Source: Granulosicoccus sp036478565 (GTDB lineage Bacteria > Pseudomonadota > Gammaproteobacteria > Granulosicoccales > Granulosicoccaceae). Taken from it: a stretch of 64,000 bases of DNA. Positions 1 through 7,911 of this stretch are shown in pieces. The notes beneath the pieces are model-generated. The model was not told the DNA's origin and searched no databases. It worked only from the letters and a program-made list of their open reading frames with translations. The stretch's first letter is position 1; every line of letters starts with the position of its first letter. A program made the position numbers and the translations under genes. The stretch spans positions 4,868,661 through 4,932,660 of the forward strand of contig OZ245050.1 in the NCBI GenBank assembly GCA_965224525.1, written 5' to 3'.

Positions 1-163
1 CGGCATCAAGATCTTCACTTTCGCGCAGACGGCGCGCCAGCGTCTGCTCTTCCTCTACGGACAGCAGCTCGATGTTGGCGATTTTAGCCATGTAGGCGTT
101 CAGGTCATCAGCGAGGACCGGAAGCGATATTGATTTCTGGTTCACAACCAGGGCGTTACTCAT
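1..163 (-). CDS. rpoH: RNA polymerase heat-shock sigma factor RpoH (sigma-32), N-terminal part only
   Basis: The gene starts at the ATG complementary to 161-163 and runs off the left edge, so only about 54 residues are visible. They begin MSNALVVNQKSISLPVL and include LSVEEEQTLARRL, matching sigma region 1.2 of RpoH, where a similar LSADEERALAEKL-type segment follows a short leader. A good ribosome site (GGAG, six bases before ATG) supports the start. It is the last gene of the ftsY-ftsE-ftsX-rpoH order, the usual gammaproteobacterial arrangement. The 183-base gap before it holds its own sigma-E-like promoter and a CIRCE operator, so it is probably transcribed separately from ftsX under heat or envelope stress. 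The identification rests on a short fragment plus strong synteny. Confidence 0.9.
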   Translation of the reverse strand, partial: MSNALVVNQKSISLPVLADDLNAYMAKIANIELLSVEEEQTLARRLRESEDLDA

Positions 164-196
164 GTATTTCTCCAGCGGTTTACTACAACCGCAATT

Positions 197-223
197 TTAG
201 CACTCGGTAGGTGAGAGTGCTAA
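197..223. promoter_or_regulatory. Perfect CIRCE operator (HrcA binding site) upstream of rpoH
   Basis: The sequence TTAGCACTC, nine bases, GAGTGCTAA is an exact match to the CIRCE consensus bound by the heat-shock repressor HrcA. The left arm is 197-205 and the right arm 215-223. It lies 34 bases before the rpoH start codon and covers the -10 element and predicted start site of the sigma-E-like promoter. HrcA binding should block that promoter. hrcA itself is not in this window. Confidence 0.93.
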
Positions 224-239
224 ACAGCGGCAAAGTTCC
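212..239 (-). promoter_or_regulatory. Sigma-E (RpoE)-like promoter of rpoH
   Basis: On the minus strand, GGAACTT (233-239) is followed after 16 bases by TCTCA (212-216). GGAACTT-N16-TCTGA is the classical sigma-E promoter form, also found at the P3 promoter of Escherichia coli rpoH. The -35 is perfect and the -10 has one mismatch. Transcription would start near 205, inside the CIRCE operator, giving a leader of about 42 bases. Motif match only; no sigma-32 or good sigma-70 promoter was seen nearby. Confidence 0.7.
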
Positions 240-346
240 GTTGAATTTTAACGTGCGTGAGGTGTTAATAAAGGTTACATGAAATTAATAAAACGGTATA
301 AAACAGCAACTTAACCGTGTATTCCCGAGGTCATAACCCGGCATTA

Positions 347-1318
347 CTACCGCGAAGGACGATAAAGCGTGCCTAATGCACCGATCAGGCCCAGAAGGGT
401 GGAAATGGCGAGCACAGTGCCAAATTGTGACGCGGTCGGCATTTTCAGATGGAAACTACTGGCGTAGAGCGTCGCCAGCTCATGCGCTGGCTGAAGTAGC
501 GCCTGAAAGGTCAGAAACGCCAGCAAACAGGCCATCAGGCCGCCCAAAAATCCATACAGTGCGCCGGTGTACAAAATGGGCCGGTTCAGGAAATGCCGAC
601 TAGCGCCGAGCAGGCTGGCCACTTCGCGTTCCCGCTGACGACGAAGTAGTTCCAGGCGGATGGTATTGCCGATGACCAGCAGTGCAGTCAATGTCAGGAA
701 GCCCGCAAGCAACCAGGCCAGCAAGCGCAATAATTCGACCACAGCATGCAGGCGTTTAACCCACTGAAGGTCCAGTTGAATACGCTCTACAGAAGCCATT
801 TTGCCAAGGGTTTTCGACAGACGTTCGAGTCGGACTGGCTCCAGGGTGTCTGCATCAGGATAGACGACAATTGCACCCGGCAAAGGGTTGCTGCCAAGCA
901 CCTCCAGTGCATCGGATACATCACTGTTTTCGGTCAATGTCGCCAGTGCTTCATCATGAGAGATGTAACTGGTCTTGCGTATACCGGGCTGGCCGAGTAA
1001 TTCCTGTGCCAGAGAGGCGCCTTGCAGGTCGGTGATTTGGGCATCGAGATACAAGGTCAGGCTTTCGCCCTCAACACCGCGATTGCCCAGTTGCTGCAAT
1101 GGGCCTGCGGCAAACAACAATAGAACGGGTAGGGCGAGCGTGATGCCAAGCATCAACAAGGTAGACAGGCTCGACCATTTGCGCAGCGTTAGTTGTCTAA
1201 AGCTTTGTGCCAGTGCGTAGCCGCGGTGTCGGTAGGTCCAACGGGGGCCGGCTGCCCGGTTGATTGCATCGCTGGCGGCTTCGTTGCTTGCTGATGATGT
1301 TGTTTGTGATTTCATCAT
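347..1318 (-). CDS. ftsX: Cell division protein FtsX
   Basis: FtsX is the membrane subunit of the FtsEX complex, an ABC-type assembly at the septum that activates peptidoglycan hydrolases. The 323 residues show a cytoplasmic N terminus, a first membrane segment near residues 50-70, a periplasmic domain of about 110 residues, then three membrane segments in the C-terminal half (the FtsX/permease fold). Length is close to the E. coli protein (about 350). The start overlaps the end of ftsE by ATGA (1315-1318), so translation is coupled. The following gene is rpoH. Family and position agree. Confidence 0.95.
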   Translation of the reverse strand: MMKSQTTSSASNEAASDAINRAAGPRWTYRHRGYALAQSFRQLTLRKWSSLSTLLMLGITLALPVLLLFAAGPLQQLGNRGVEGESLTLYLDAQITDLQGASLAQELLGQPGIRKTSYISHDEALATLTENSDVSDALEVLGSNPLPGAIVVYPDADTLEPVRLERLSKTLGKMASVERIQLDLQWVKRLHAVVELLRLLAWLLAGFLTLTALLVIGNTIRLELLRRQREREVASLLGASRHFLNRPILYTGALYGFLGGLMACLLAFLTFQALLQPAHELATLYASSFHLKMPTASQFGTVLAISTLLGLIGALGTLYRPSR

Positions 1319-2100
1319 TCACCTGGCGTAACCGTGCGGCGTATAAGTTCACGTTCGCTGACCGGGCTATCCCGTTGAACCCGGGGACGTCGCGTTAAGG
1401 GGCGACTTTGAAGTTCACTTCGGGCGCTGGCAGAAGCATCGCGTCCAGAGTTTTTCAGACGACCCTGTTGCAGAACCAGTTGCGGGAAGCCAAAGGTATC
1501 CAACAGGCCTTTATCATGAGTGGCCAGCAGGACAGTCACGCCAGCGGCGTTGAACTGCATCAGAAGCTGCATGATATCGGCACTGATATCCGCATCAAGA
1601 TTACCTGTTGGTTCATCGGCCAGTAGCAGTTTGGGCCGGGCAACGACCGCCCGCGCAATACCGATCCGCTGTTGCTCGCCACCGGATAATGACAGCGGTG
1701 CATCCAGCGCTCTGTGTGAGAGGGACACCTTATCGAGTGCGGCGGCGACCCGTTTGCGGATATCGGCAAAGCGGTAACCTCCAATAATCAGCGGCAGCGC
1801 CACGTTGTCGAATACGTTGCGATCGTGCAACAGCTGGTTGTCCTGAAAGACAATGCCCATCTGTCGTCGCAGTGCAGGCTCCTGTCGTGGTTTCAAGCGG
1901 CTGTAGCTAAGCGGGCCGACGTGTATTTCACCGGCGGTTGGCCGCTCTAACAGAGCAATTAGTTTTAACAACGAGCTTTTGCCAGCGCCTGAGTGGCCGG
2001 TCAGGAAAGTAAATGATCCGGGCTCTACTGAAAATGACACGTCGCGCAATGCGAAATGCCCGGGCTGGTACTCCAGACTAACTTGATCAAAAGTGATCAT
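1315..2100 (-). CDS. ftsE: Cell division ATP-binding protein FtsE
   Basis: This is the ATPase of the FtsEX complex. Visible are Walker A GHSGAGKSS (about residues 35-43), the signature LSGGEQQRIGIARA, Walker B LLLADEPTGNLD and the switch histidine in LLATHD. The start overlaps the end of ftsY by ATGA and the end overlaps the start of ftsX. At 261 residues it is about 40 longer than the usual 222; the extra C-terminal tail is rich in Arg and Ser (for example RPLTRRPRVQ) and is probably disordered. The ATPase core is intact. Confidence 0.95.
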   Translation of the reverse strand: MITFDQVSLEYQPGHFALRDVSFSVEPGSFTFLTGHSGAGKSSLLKLIALLERPTAGEIHVGPLSYSRLKPRQEPALRRQMGIVFQDNQLLHDRNVFDNVALPLIIGGYRFADIRKRVAAALDKVSLSHRALDAPLSLSGGEQQRIGIARAVVARPKLLLADEPTGNLDADISADIMQLLMQFNAAGVTVLLATHDKGLLDTFGFPQLVLQQGRLKNSGRDASASARSELQSRPLTRRPRVQRDSPVSERELIRRTVTPGE

Positions 2101-3068
2101 GCGACGCTAATGAGCGCATCGACATAGCGTTCGGCCTCGAAAACCTCAAGGTCAGCGACCTGCTCACCAACACCGATGAAACGAATCGGCAGGCCCATGC
2201 TTTCGGCAATCGAAAAAACCACACCACCCTTGGCGGTGCCATCAAGTTTGGTTATGACCATGCCGCTCAGACCCATCGATTCATGAAACTTCATTGCCTG
2301 GCTGAGTGCGTTCTGGCCGGTACCGCCGTCCAGCACAATGAGTGTCTCCTGAGGTGCAGTTGTATCCAGTTTTGACAACACTCGCTTGATCTTTTCCAGC
2401 TCCTGCATCAATCCGGTCTGGGTGTGCAGGCGGCCAGCTGTATCGGCTATCAATACATCTATACCCCGTGCCTGAGCTGATTGCAGTGCATCGAAAATCA
2501 CCGAGGCAGAGTCGGCACCGGAACCTTGAGAGACAACCGGCACACCGTTGCGTTCGCCCCAGGTTTTCAGCTGCTCCACGGCGGCGGCTCGAAAGGTGTC
2601 GCCGGCGGCCAGCATGACACTCTTGCCACCGTCTTTCAGCTGACGCGCCAGCTTGCCAATGGTGGTGGTCTTGCCCGAGCCGTTGACGCCAACCACCAGA
2701 ATGACAAACGGCCCGGCACCGTCCGGGATTTCCAGCGGTTGCTCGACGGGTCGCAGAATGTTGACTAATTCCTCGCGCAGCGCGCCGCGCAGTGCCTCCG
2801 AGTCGCCGACCTCGGAACGCGATACCTTGTTGTTTAGTGCGCTCATGACCCGTGCTGTCGCGTCGATACCGACATCGGCCATGATCAACTGACTTTCGAG
2901 CTCTTCCAGTAAATCCGCATTGATCGGCTTGTTGCCGAGCATGAAGTCGAGCAGATTGTCACGGAAGCGCGAACGGGTGCGGCCGAGCTTGCTATCAAGC
3001 TCCGGCTGGTTGAGCGGCTGAGTGCCACGGCTGGCCTTTTGGCGTTTGAGGAAACTGAATATGCCCAT
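2097..3068 (-). CDS. ftsY: Signal recognition particle receptor FtsY
   Basis: FtsY is the membrane-associated GTPase that receives SRP-ribosome complexes for co-translational insertion. The NG domain is complete: GVNGSGKTTTIGKLA (P-loop), DTAGR (G3), TKLDGTAKGG (G4 region) and the closing GVGEQVADLEVF. I start at MGIFSFLKRQ (ATG at 3066-3068). An upstream in-frame start at 3152 would add 28 residues unlike the family and would run into the start region of divergent rsmD. The protein is then 323 residues and lacks the long acidic A domain of E. coli FtsY (497), as in many other bacteria. It is the first gene of the ftsY-ftsE-ftsX set. Confidence 0.95.
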   Translation of the reverse strand: MGIFSFLKRQKASRGTQPLNQPELDSKLGRTRSRFRDNLLDFMLGNKPINADLLEELESQLIMADVGIDATARVMSALNNKVSRSEVGDSEALRGALREELVNILRPVEQPLEIPDGAGPFVILVVGVNGSGKTTTIGKLARQLKDGGKSVMLAAGDTFRAAAVEQLKTWGERNGVPVVSQGSGADSASVIFDALQSAQARGIDVLIADTAGRLHTQTGLMQELEKIKRVLSKLDTTAPQETLIVLDGGTGQNALSQAMKFHESMGLSGMVITKLDGTAKGGVVFSIAESMGLPIRFIGVGEQVADLEVFEAERYVDALISVA

Positions 3069-3166
3069 GAATGCAGTTACTTGCGGGTGTGGCCGGTAGC
3101 GTAGCCCGCCCGGTATAATGTTGTGCCAGACACCAACCCGGTTGTCGACCATGCAATCGTAACACC

Positions 3167-3778
3167 GTGACTCGTCAATCGAAGCGTCAACTCAATAACC
3201 ATGGTCGAAAGGGCGATGGACGTGTACGTCTAATAGCAGGCCACTGGCGTGGTCGCAGGCTACCCATTGTCGAGGCACCGGGCTTACGGCCCACAGGAAA
3301 TCGTTTACGCGAGACCTTGTTCAACTGGCTGCAGTTGTCGGTTGCCGGTGCGCAGTGTCTCGACCTGTTTGCCGGTAGCGGCGCGCTGGGTTTCGAGGCT
3401 GCGTCGCGAGGAGCGGCCTCAGTCACGCTGGTAGAGTCGAACCGTGTTGCTGCAAATAATCTGGCCGAGCAGATGCAGTTGCTCGGTGCTGGCCAGCAGG
3501 TGCAGCTGGAACACATGAACGCAGTCAGTTTTCTGGAAAATTCAGCGGTGCGTTTTGATCTTGTGTTTGTTGACCCGCCATTTGACGATCACTGCCAACT
3601 GGAAATTCTGCAACAGCTGATGGGCGGCCATCTGGCGGAGCAGTCACTGGTCTATATCGAGGCGCCCTCCAAGCCAATCCTGGCAGACTGGCCGGCACAC
3701 TGCCAAGTCTATCGGCAACAGCAATTTGGTGATGTGATGGCGTATTTGCTGCAAATCGGGGCGACGCTGAAGGCTTGA
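3167..3778 (+). CDS. rsmD: 16S rRNA (guanine966-N2)-methyltransferase RsmD
   Basis: RsmD methylates G966 of 16S rRNA in the assembled small subunit. The 203-residue protein has the family pattern: an N-terminal RLIAGHWRGRRLP, RPTGNRLRETLFNWL, the SAM-binding LDLFAGSGALGFEA, and the catalytic DPPF near residue 138. It begins with GTG at 3167, divergent from ftsY. The ftsY/rsmD divergent pair and the following coaD are a common gammaproteobacterial neighbourhood. Confidence 0.95.
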   Translation: MTRQSKRQLNNHGRKGDGRVRLIAGHWRGRRLPIVEAPGLRPTGNRLRETLFNWLQLSVAGAQCLDLFAGSGALGFEAASRGAASVTLVESNRVAANNLAEQMQLLGAGQQVQLEHMNAVSFLENSAVRFDLVFVDPPFDDHCQLEILQQLMGGHLAEQSLVYIEAPSKPILADWPAHCQVYRQQQFGDVMAYLLQIGATLKA

Positions 3779-3888
3779 TCCGTTGCCATGCCAAAGGATT
3801 TCGCGCAGACTCGCCAATCGAGCGTTGCGATCGGCCTGACCGTTCAGCTTCGCGCTTGCAAAACGATTGAAAACCCGGGCTGTCCTCT

Positions 3889-4392
3889 ATGCGCGTCACG
3901 GCGATATATCCAGGCACCTTTGACCCGATGACTGTCGGGCACGTTGATGTGGTCGAGCGGGCCAGTAAAATGTTCGACGATGTCATTGTTGGCGTGGCGG
4001 CAAGCACCAACAAGGGGCCGTTCTTTTCTCTGGACGAGCGCGTTGATATGGCTCGGAGAATTATCGACAAGCTGGATAACGTGACCGTACAACCGTTTGA
4101 TGGCCTGCTGGTGGATTTTGCCAACGAGGTCAGTAGCCAGGTGATCATTCGTGGTCTGCGCGCCATATCAGACTTCGAGTATGAAGTTCAGATTGCCGGG
4201 GTCAATCGGCATCTGGCGCCGGCTATCGAAACCGTCTTTATCGCAGCCTCGCAGAAATACACCTTCCTGTCGTCAAGCATCGTGCGGGAAATCGCACGCT
4301 TGAAAGGTGACGTCAGCGATTTTGTGCACCCGTTGGTGATTGAGGCGTTTGCTCGAAAACTCAATCGGGCTGTGCATGCAGGCAATGAATGA
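3889..4392 (+). CDS. coaD: Phosphopantetheine adenylyltransferase
   Basis: CoaD transfers AMP from ATP to 4'-phosphopantetheine, the next-to-last step of coenzyme A synthesis. The 167 residues contain the nucleotidyltransferase motif GTFDPMTVGHVDV (about residues 9-21, with the T/HxGH signature) and the C-terminal LSSSIVREIA, corresponding to the ISSTxVR motif. Length matches the family (about 160). It is followed after three bases by a ferredoxin gene, the usual coaD-ferredoxin pair in gammaproteobacteria. Confidence 0.96.
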   Translation: MRVTAIYPGTFDPMTVGHVDVVERASKMFDDVIVGVAASTNKGPFFSLDERVDMARRIIDKLDNVTVQPFDGLLVDFANEVSSQVIIRGLRAISDFEYEVQIAGVNRHLAPAIETVFIAASQKYTFLSSSIVREIARLKGDVSDFVHPLVIEAFARKLNRAVHAGNE

Positions 4393-4395
4393 GTT

Positions 4396-4662
4396 ATGGC
4401 ACTGCTGATTACAGATGAGTGCATCAACTGTGACGTTTGTGAACCGGAATGCCCCAACGCGGCAATTTATCAGGGAGAGGAAATTTACGAGATTCACCTG
4501 CACCTGTGTACCGAGTGTGTCGGTCACCATGATGAGTCCCAGTGCGTGGTTGTCTGCCCGGTCGAATGTATCGTTGTCGATGCAGATAATGTTGAAAGCA
4601 AAGCCGAACTGCAGTTGAAATACGAAGATTTGATGCAGAAGATCCGCGAGGCGGCGTCTTGA
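4396..4662 (+). CDS. YfhL-type 2[4Fe-4S] ferredoxin
   Basis: An 88-residue ferredoxin with two [4Fe-4S] motifs. The first is C9-x2-C12-x2-C15-x3-C19. The second is the expanded C38-x2-C41-x8-C50-x3-C54, with an extra Cys58 and a charged C-terminal helix. This expanded second motif marks the Allochromatium vinosum/YfhL group of low-potential ferredoxins. It sits three bases after coaD and is probably co-transcribed with it. Its redox partner cannot be read from this region. Confidence 0.93.
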   Translation: MALLITDECINCDVCEPECPNAAIYQGEEIYEIHLHLCTECVGHHDESQCVVVCPVECIVVDADNVESKAELQLKYEDLMQKIREAAS

Positions 4663-4704
4663 CGGGCCTCGTTATTACTCGAATAACCTAGTAATTTCAA
4701 TGAG

Positions 4705-4732
4705 TTGCCATTGAATTCGTCTTAACTATATT
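4705..4732 (+). promoter_or_regulatory. Possible sigma-70 promoter and operator in the gap before sat
   Basis: The 339 bases between the ferredoxin gene and sat (4663-5001) hold no gene. Within them TTGCCA (4705-4710), a 16-base spacer and TATATT (4727-4732) resemble a sigma-70 promoter with one mismatch in each box. Its -35 is embedded in an inverted repeat, TTCAATG (4696-4702) and CATTGAA (4709-4715), and TTTCAATGGC recurs near 4746. This would give a leader of about 260 bases for sat. Motif evidence only. Confidence 0.35.
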
Positions 4733-5001
4733 GTAGACACCGCACTTTCAATGGCTTCCTGTTCCTACGGCGAACTTTGTTCAGCCACTGCACAGCCTGT
4801 ATGCCCGTCAGGCCGTGATCAGCTTCTCCACAAACCCTTTGCGAACACGAGCCGCGGCAGTGGTCAGAAGCAACCGAGCGTATATTCCCTTGTGCATACT
4901 TTATTATCACGAGGATTGTTATAAAATCGCCGTCTTCCGTTGGTTTGAATCTATCCAGACCGGCAGAGTTTCCGCAGCCCCAGATACCGCTGGAAAGATT
5001 T

Positions 5002-6219
5002 ATGTCTCATCTTGTAACACCGCATGGTTCTGACAGCTTGAAGCCACTATTGCTGGAAGGCGATGCGCTGGCTAGTGAGCTGCAAAAAGCCAGACAACTG
5101 CCACAGCTACGCATGTCGTCGCGGGAGTCCGGCGACCTGATTATGTTGGGTATCGGTGGTTTCACACCGTTGGACGGTTTTATGGATGAGGCGAACTGGC
5201 GCGGTGTCTGTGACGACATGCAGATGTCTAATGGTTTGTTCTGGCCAATTCCTATCACCCTGTCCACCGACCAGGCAACAGCCGATGGCATTGCTGATGG
5301 TGATGAGGTTGCTCTGCTGGACGAGCCGGGCAAGGAAATTCTGGCAACCATGCGGGTGACGCAGAAGTATTCGATCGATAAGGCACATGAGTGTCAGAGT
5401 GTCTACAAAACCACCGAGATTGATCATCCGGGTGTGAAGATGGTTATGGAGCAGGGGGCTGTCAATCTTGCCGGTCCGGTCAAGGTACTGTCACAGGGGG
5501 AGTTTCCGGCGCGCTATGGCGATCAGTTTCAAACTCCGGTGCAGACCAGAGCAGAGTTTGACAAAAGGGGCTGGCGAACTATCGCTGCCTTTCAAACCCG
5601 CAATCCGATGCACCGCTCGCATGAGTATCTGACCAAGATCGCCATCGAAATTTGCGATGGTGTCCTGATTCATTCACTACTCGGCAATCTGAAGCCCGGT
5701 GATATCCCGGCGGATGTTCGAACGGCTGCGATTTCAACCCTGTGTGATAACTACTTTGTTGATAACACGGTCATGCAGGCGGGCTACCCGCTGGATATGC
5801 GCTACGCAGGTCCACGCGAAGCGCTGCTGCATGCCTTGTTCAGACAGAATTACGGTTGCTCGCATTTGATTGTTGGTCGCGATCACGCTGGCGCCGGAGA
5901 TTACTACGGGCCGTTTGATGCGCATCATATCTTCGACCAAATTCCGGAAGATGCACTGCAAACCAAGCCATTGAAAATTGATTGGACATTCTGGTGTTAC
6001 AAATGCGGTGGTATGGCATCGATGAAAACCTGCCCGCACGATGCGGAGGATCGGCTGCTACTGTCAGGCACCAAACTGCGAAAAATGCTTTCGGAAGGCG
6101 AACAGCCGCCAGCTGAATTCAGTCGCCCGGAAGTGGTAAAGGTACTGCAGAAATATTACGCAGACCTGAGCAAAGAGGATAACGTCGAGGTGACCTTGTC
6201 CGGTCACTCCGGGCGTTAA
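5002..6219 (+). CDS. sat: Sulfate adenylyltransferase (ATP sulfurylase), sulfur-oxidation type
   Basis: Sat here probably runs in reverse, converting APS and pyrophosphate to ATP and sulfate as the last step of sulfite oxidation. Visible are the nucleotide-binding QTRNPMHRSHEYL (near residues 197-209) and GRDHAGAGDYYG (near 292), both diagnostic of the homo-oligomeric Sat family. I use MSHLVTPHGS as start (ATG 5002, preceded by GGAAAG); an upstream in-frame start at 4945 would add 19 unconserved residues. The protein is 405 residues, typical of dissimilatory Sat. A Cys cluster in FWCYKCGGMASMKTCPH is also typical. It precedes aprMBA, which supplies APS. Confidence 0.95.
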   Translation: MSHLVTPHGSDSLKPLLLEGDALASELQKARQLPQLRMSSRESGDLIMLGIGGFTPLDGFMDEANWRGVCDDMQMSNGLFWPIPITLSTDQATADGIADGDEVALLDEPGKEILATMRVTQKYSIDKAHECQSVYKTTEIDHPGVKMVMEQGAVNLAGPVKVLSQGEFPARYGDQFQTPVQTRAEFDKRGWRTIAAFQTRNPMHRSHEYLTKIAIEICDGVLIHSLLGNLKPGDIPADVRTAAISTLCDNYFVDNTVMQAGYPLDMRYAGPREALLHALFRQNYGCSHLIVGRDHAGAGDYYGPFDAHHIFDQIPEDALQTKPLKIDWTFWCYKCGGMASMKTCPHDAEDRLLLSGTKLRKMLSEGEQPPAEFSRPEVVKVLQKYYADLSKEDNVEVTLSGHSGR

Positions 6220-6249
6220 CACAGTCACGAATAAAGCTTAGTATTGATT

Positions 6250-6390
6250 ATGCCCTGTCACTTGAATCTGCATCGAGTTAGCGCAGCCAGCAGGCTATCG
6301 GCTATTGCTGATTTAAATAGTGCAGAGCAGTACACGGAATCAGTCTTGCAGACACTGACAGGCAAAGTGTTTTGGGAGTCTGCAGCGTGA
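6250..6390 (+). CDS. Possible 46-residue small protein between sat and the phosphoesterase gene
   Basis: An ATG at 6250 opens a 46-codon frame beginning MPCHLNLHRVSAASRL and ending GKVFWESAA. Its TGA (6388-6390) overlaps the GTG start of the next gene by GTGA, the pattern of translational coupling. No clear ribosome site, no membrane segment and no recognised family. It could be a real small protein, a translated leader that couples sat to the downstream gene, or chance. Low confidence. Confidence 0.3.
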   Translation: MPCHLNLHRVSAASRLSAIADLNSAEQYTESVLQTLTGKVFWESAA

Positions 6391-6935
6391 GGACTAAGCA
6401 ATTCAGCTTTTCTGAACCACAAATCAGTATTGGCATTCTTTCCGATACACATGGAGCGATCGATCCGGCTGTGGGTGAACTTATGCGGCAATGTGATCTT
6501 GTCATTCATGCAGGCGATGTGATGGACGCGGCAGTACTGACAGGCATTCGGCAGCACACACAGGCGCTTGCGGTTGCTGGCAATAATGACAGGGATGGTG
6601 TCGTACACCGAAGCGACCCCTCACAGGAAGCAGTTGAAACCCTGCCAGATCTGATTTCAATAGAGCTGCCTTCGGGCAGCATCGTCGTGGAACATGGGCA
6701 CCGGCATGGGTTCAGCCAGCCCTGTCACCAGAAGCTTATAGCCAGTCATCCCGATGCGCGTGCAATCGTCTACGGGCATACGCACAAGCAACTGGTTGAT
6801 AAATCGCAAACGCCGTGGATCCTGAATCCTGGTGCGGCTGGCTACACAAGAAACTATGGCGGTCCAAAGTGTTTGGTGCTGCACGTAGATAGTGACGACT
6901 GGCGAGTTGACTCGCACGTCTTCGAGGGGCAATAG
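6387..6935 (+). CDS. YfcE/MJ0936-family metallophosphoesterase
   Basis: A calcineurin-like phosphoesterase of the small YfcE type. Metal-binding motifs are in order: SDTHG, HAGDVMD, GNND, EHGHRHG and YGHTH. I start at GTG 6387 because GGGAG lies eight bases upstream and the codon overlaps the stop of the preceding small frame; a TTG at 6372 would add five residues. It lies between sat and aprM on the same strand. Substrate unknown; family members hydrolyse phosphodiesters in vitro. Its position inside a sulfite-oxidation cluster is unusual and no functional link can be read from the sequence. Confidence 0.85.
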   Translation: MRTKQFSFSEPQISIGILSDTHGAIDPAVGELMRQCDLVIHAGDVMDAAVLTGIRQHTQALAVAGNNDRDGVVHRSDPSQEAVETLPDLISIELPSGSIVVEHGHRHGFSQPCHQKLIASHPDARAIVYGHTHKQLVDKSQTPWILNPGAAGYTRNYGGPKCLVLHVDSDDWRVDSHVFEGQ

Positions 6936-7014
6936 CCATGTCCTTGTATATTCAAAATCACGACACACTTACGCTGCGTCGTCTATTTATTACACCCGAG
7001 GAGAACAGAATAAT

Positions 7015-7809
7015 ATGATCACCACCAATCCCTTCTCTGAGCTTGCTGCATGGATACCGTCAGGTGCTCAGCAGGCTTATGTAGTTGCCATGTTCCTGCT
7101 GGTTGCAGGCGGCACCATCCTGGACATGGTGCATAAAAAAAGCGCCAAATATTTTTTCGAAAATTCGGAGAAGGCAAAAAAACAGGCAACCAAAACCGTT
7201 GGCGGCGGAGAGGCGGCATCCATTGCGTTCAAAACGGTAGCCGAAGATGTCCTGACATCGGCTGAATTCTGTAACCCTCACCGCCGGATTGCGCATTTGC
7301 TGACGATGTACGGTTTCATTCTATTTGTTGTCAGCACTGCAATCATGATTTTTAGCTATACCGCACCGGGTAGCGACACACCTGTCATCTGGCCACTGTT
7401 TTGGCACCTCGGCGCATTGATGGTTTGTGTCGGCGGCTACTGGTTCTGGTTTGCCATTCGGGTCGATGTTGCCGCAGAAGGTAACCCCTGGTATCGCGTA
7501 GTCAAGGCAGATCTGTTCATTCTCTCGCTGCTGGCGTGCACAACATTTGGCCTGCTCTGGTCATTGATGCAAGCAGTTGGTGCAACGGGGCTGACTTACC
7601 TGTTCTTTGGCTTGTTCGTTATGGCCAGCACGGTATTGTTTGGCGGTGTGCTGTGGTCAAAGTTTGCTCACATGTTCTTCAAGCCGGCGGCAGCATTCGA
7701 AAAGCGCATGTCCAAAGCAAATGGCTCAAGAAACAACTTACCGCCACCGGCTGACAAGCCTGAACAGTTTGGTCTTGGCATCAAGCGCGAGCTGCCTCGC
7801 CACTATTGA
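7015..7809 (+). CDS. aprM: APS reductase membrane anchor AprM
   Basis: AprM is the proposed membrane partner that passes electrons from AprBA to the quinone or electron-transport chain in sulfur oxidisers that lack QmoABC. The 264-residue protein starts MITTNPFSELAAW (ATG 7015, with GAGGAG upstream) and shows about five hydrophobic segments, the first near residues 24-40. Longer upstream starts give non-conserved sequence overlapping the phosphoesterase gene. Conserved histidines in NPHRRIAHLLTMYGF and WPLFWHLG could be heme or quinone ligands (inference). It precedes aprB and aprA, the arrangement seen in Allochromatium and Thiobacillus relatives. Confidence 0.9.
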   Translation: MITTNPFSELAAWIPSGAQQAYVVAMFLLVAGGTILDMVHKKSAKYFFENSEKAKKQATKTVGGGEAASIAFKTVAEDVLTSAEFCNPHRRIAHLLTMYGFILFVVSTAIMIFSYTAPGSDTPVIWPLFWHLGALMVCVGGYWFWFAIRVDVAAEGNPWYRVVKADLFILSLLACTTFGLLWSLMQAVGATGLTYLFFGLFVMASTVLFGGVLWSKFAHMFFKPAAAFEKRMSKANGSRNNLPPPADKPEQFGLGIKRELPRHY

Positions 7810-7911
7810 TCTGGATTGTGAATAGCCCGAATTACCTCAAACAAATACCCGAATTGACAGGTCAGTGGTTCATCGAGTCATTGATCTCAAACTATTGGAG
7901 ATATAAGTAGC

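Noticed and set aside
3525..4166. A 213-residue open frame on the minus strand across rsmD and coaD
   Set aside because: Antisense to two confidently identified genes; composition unlike a real protein and no family resemblance.
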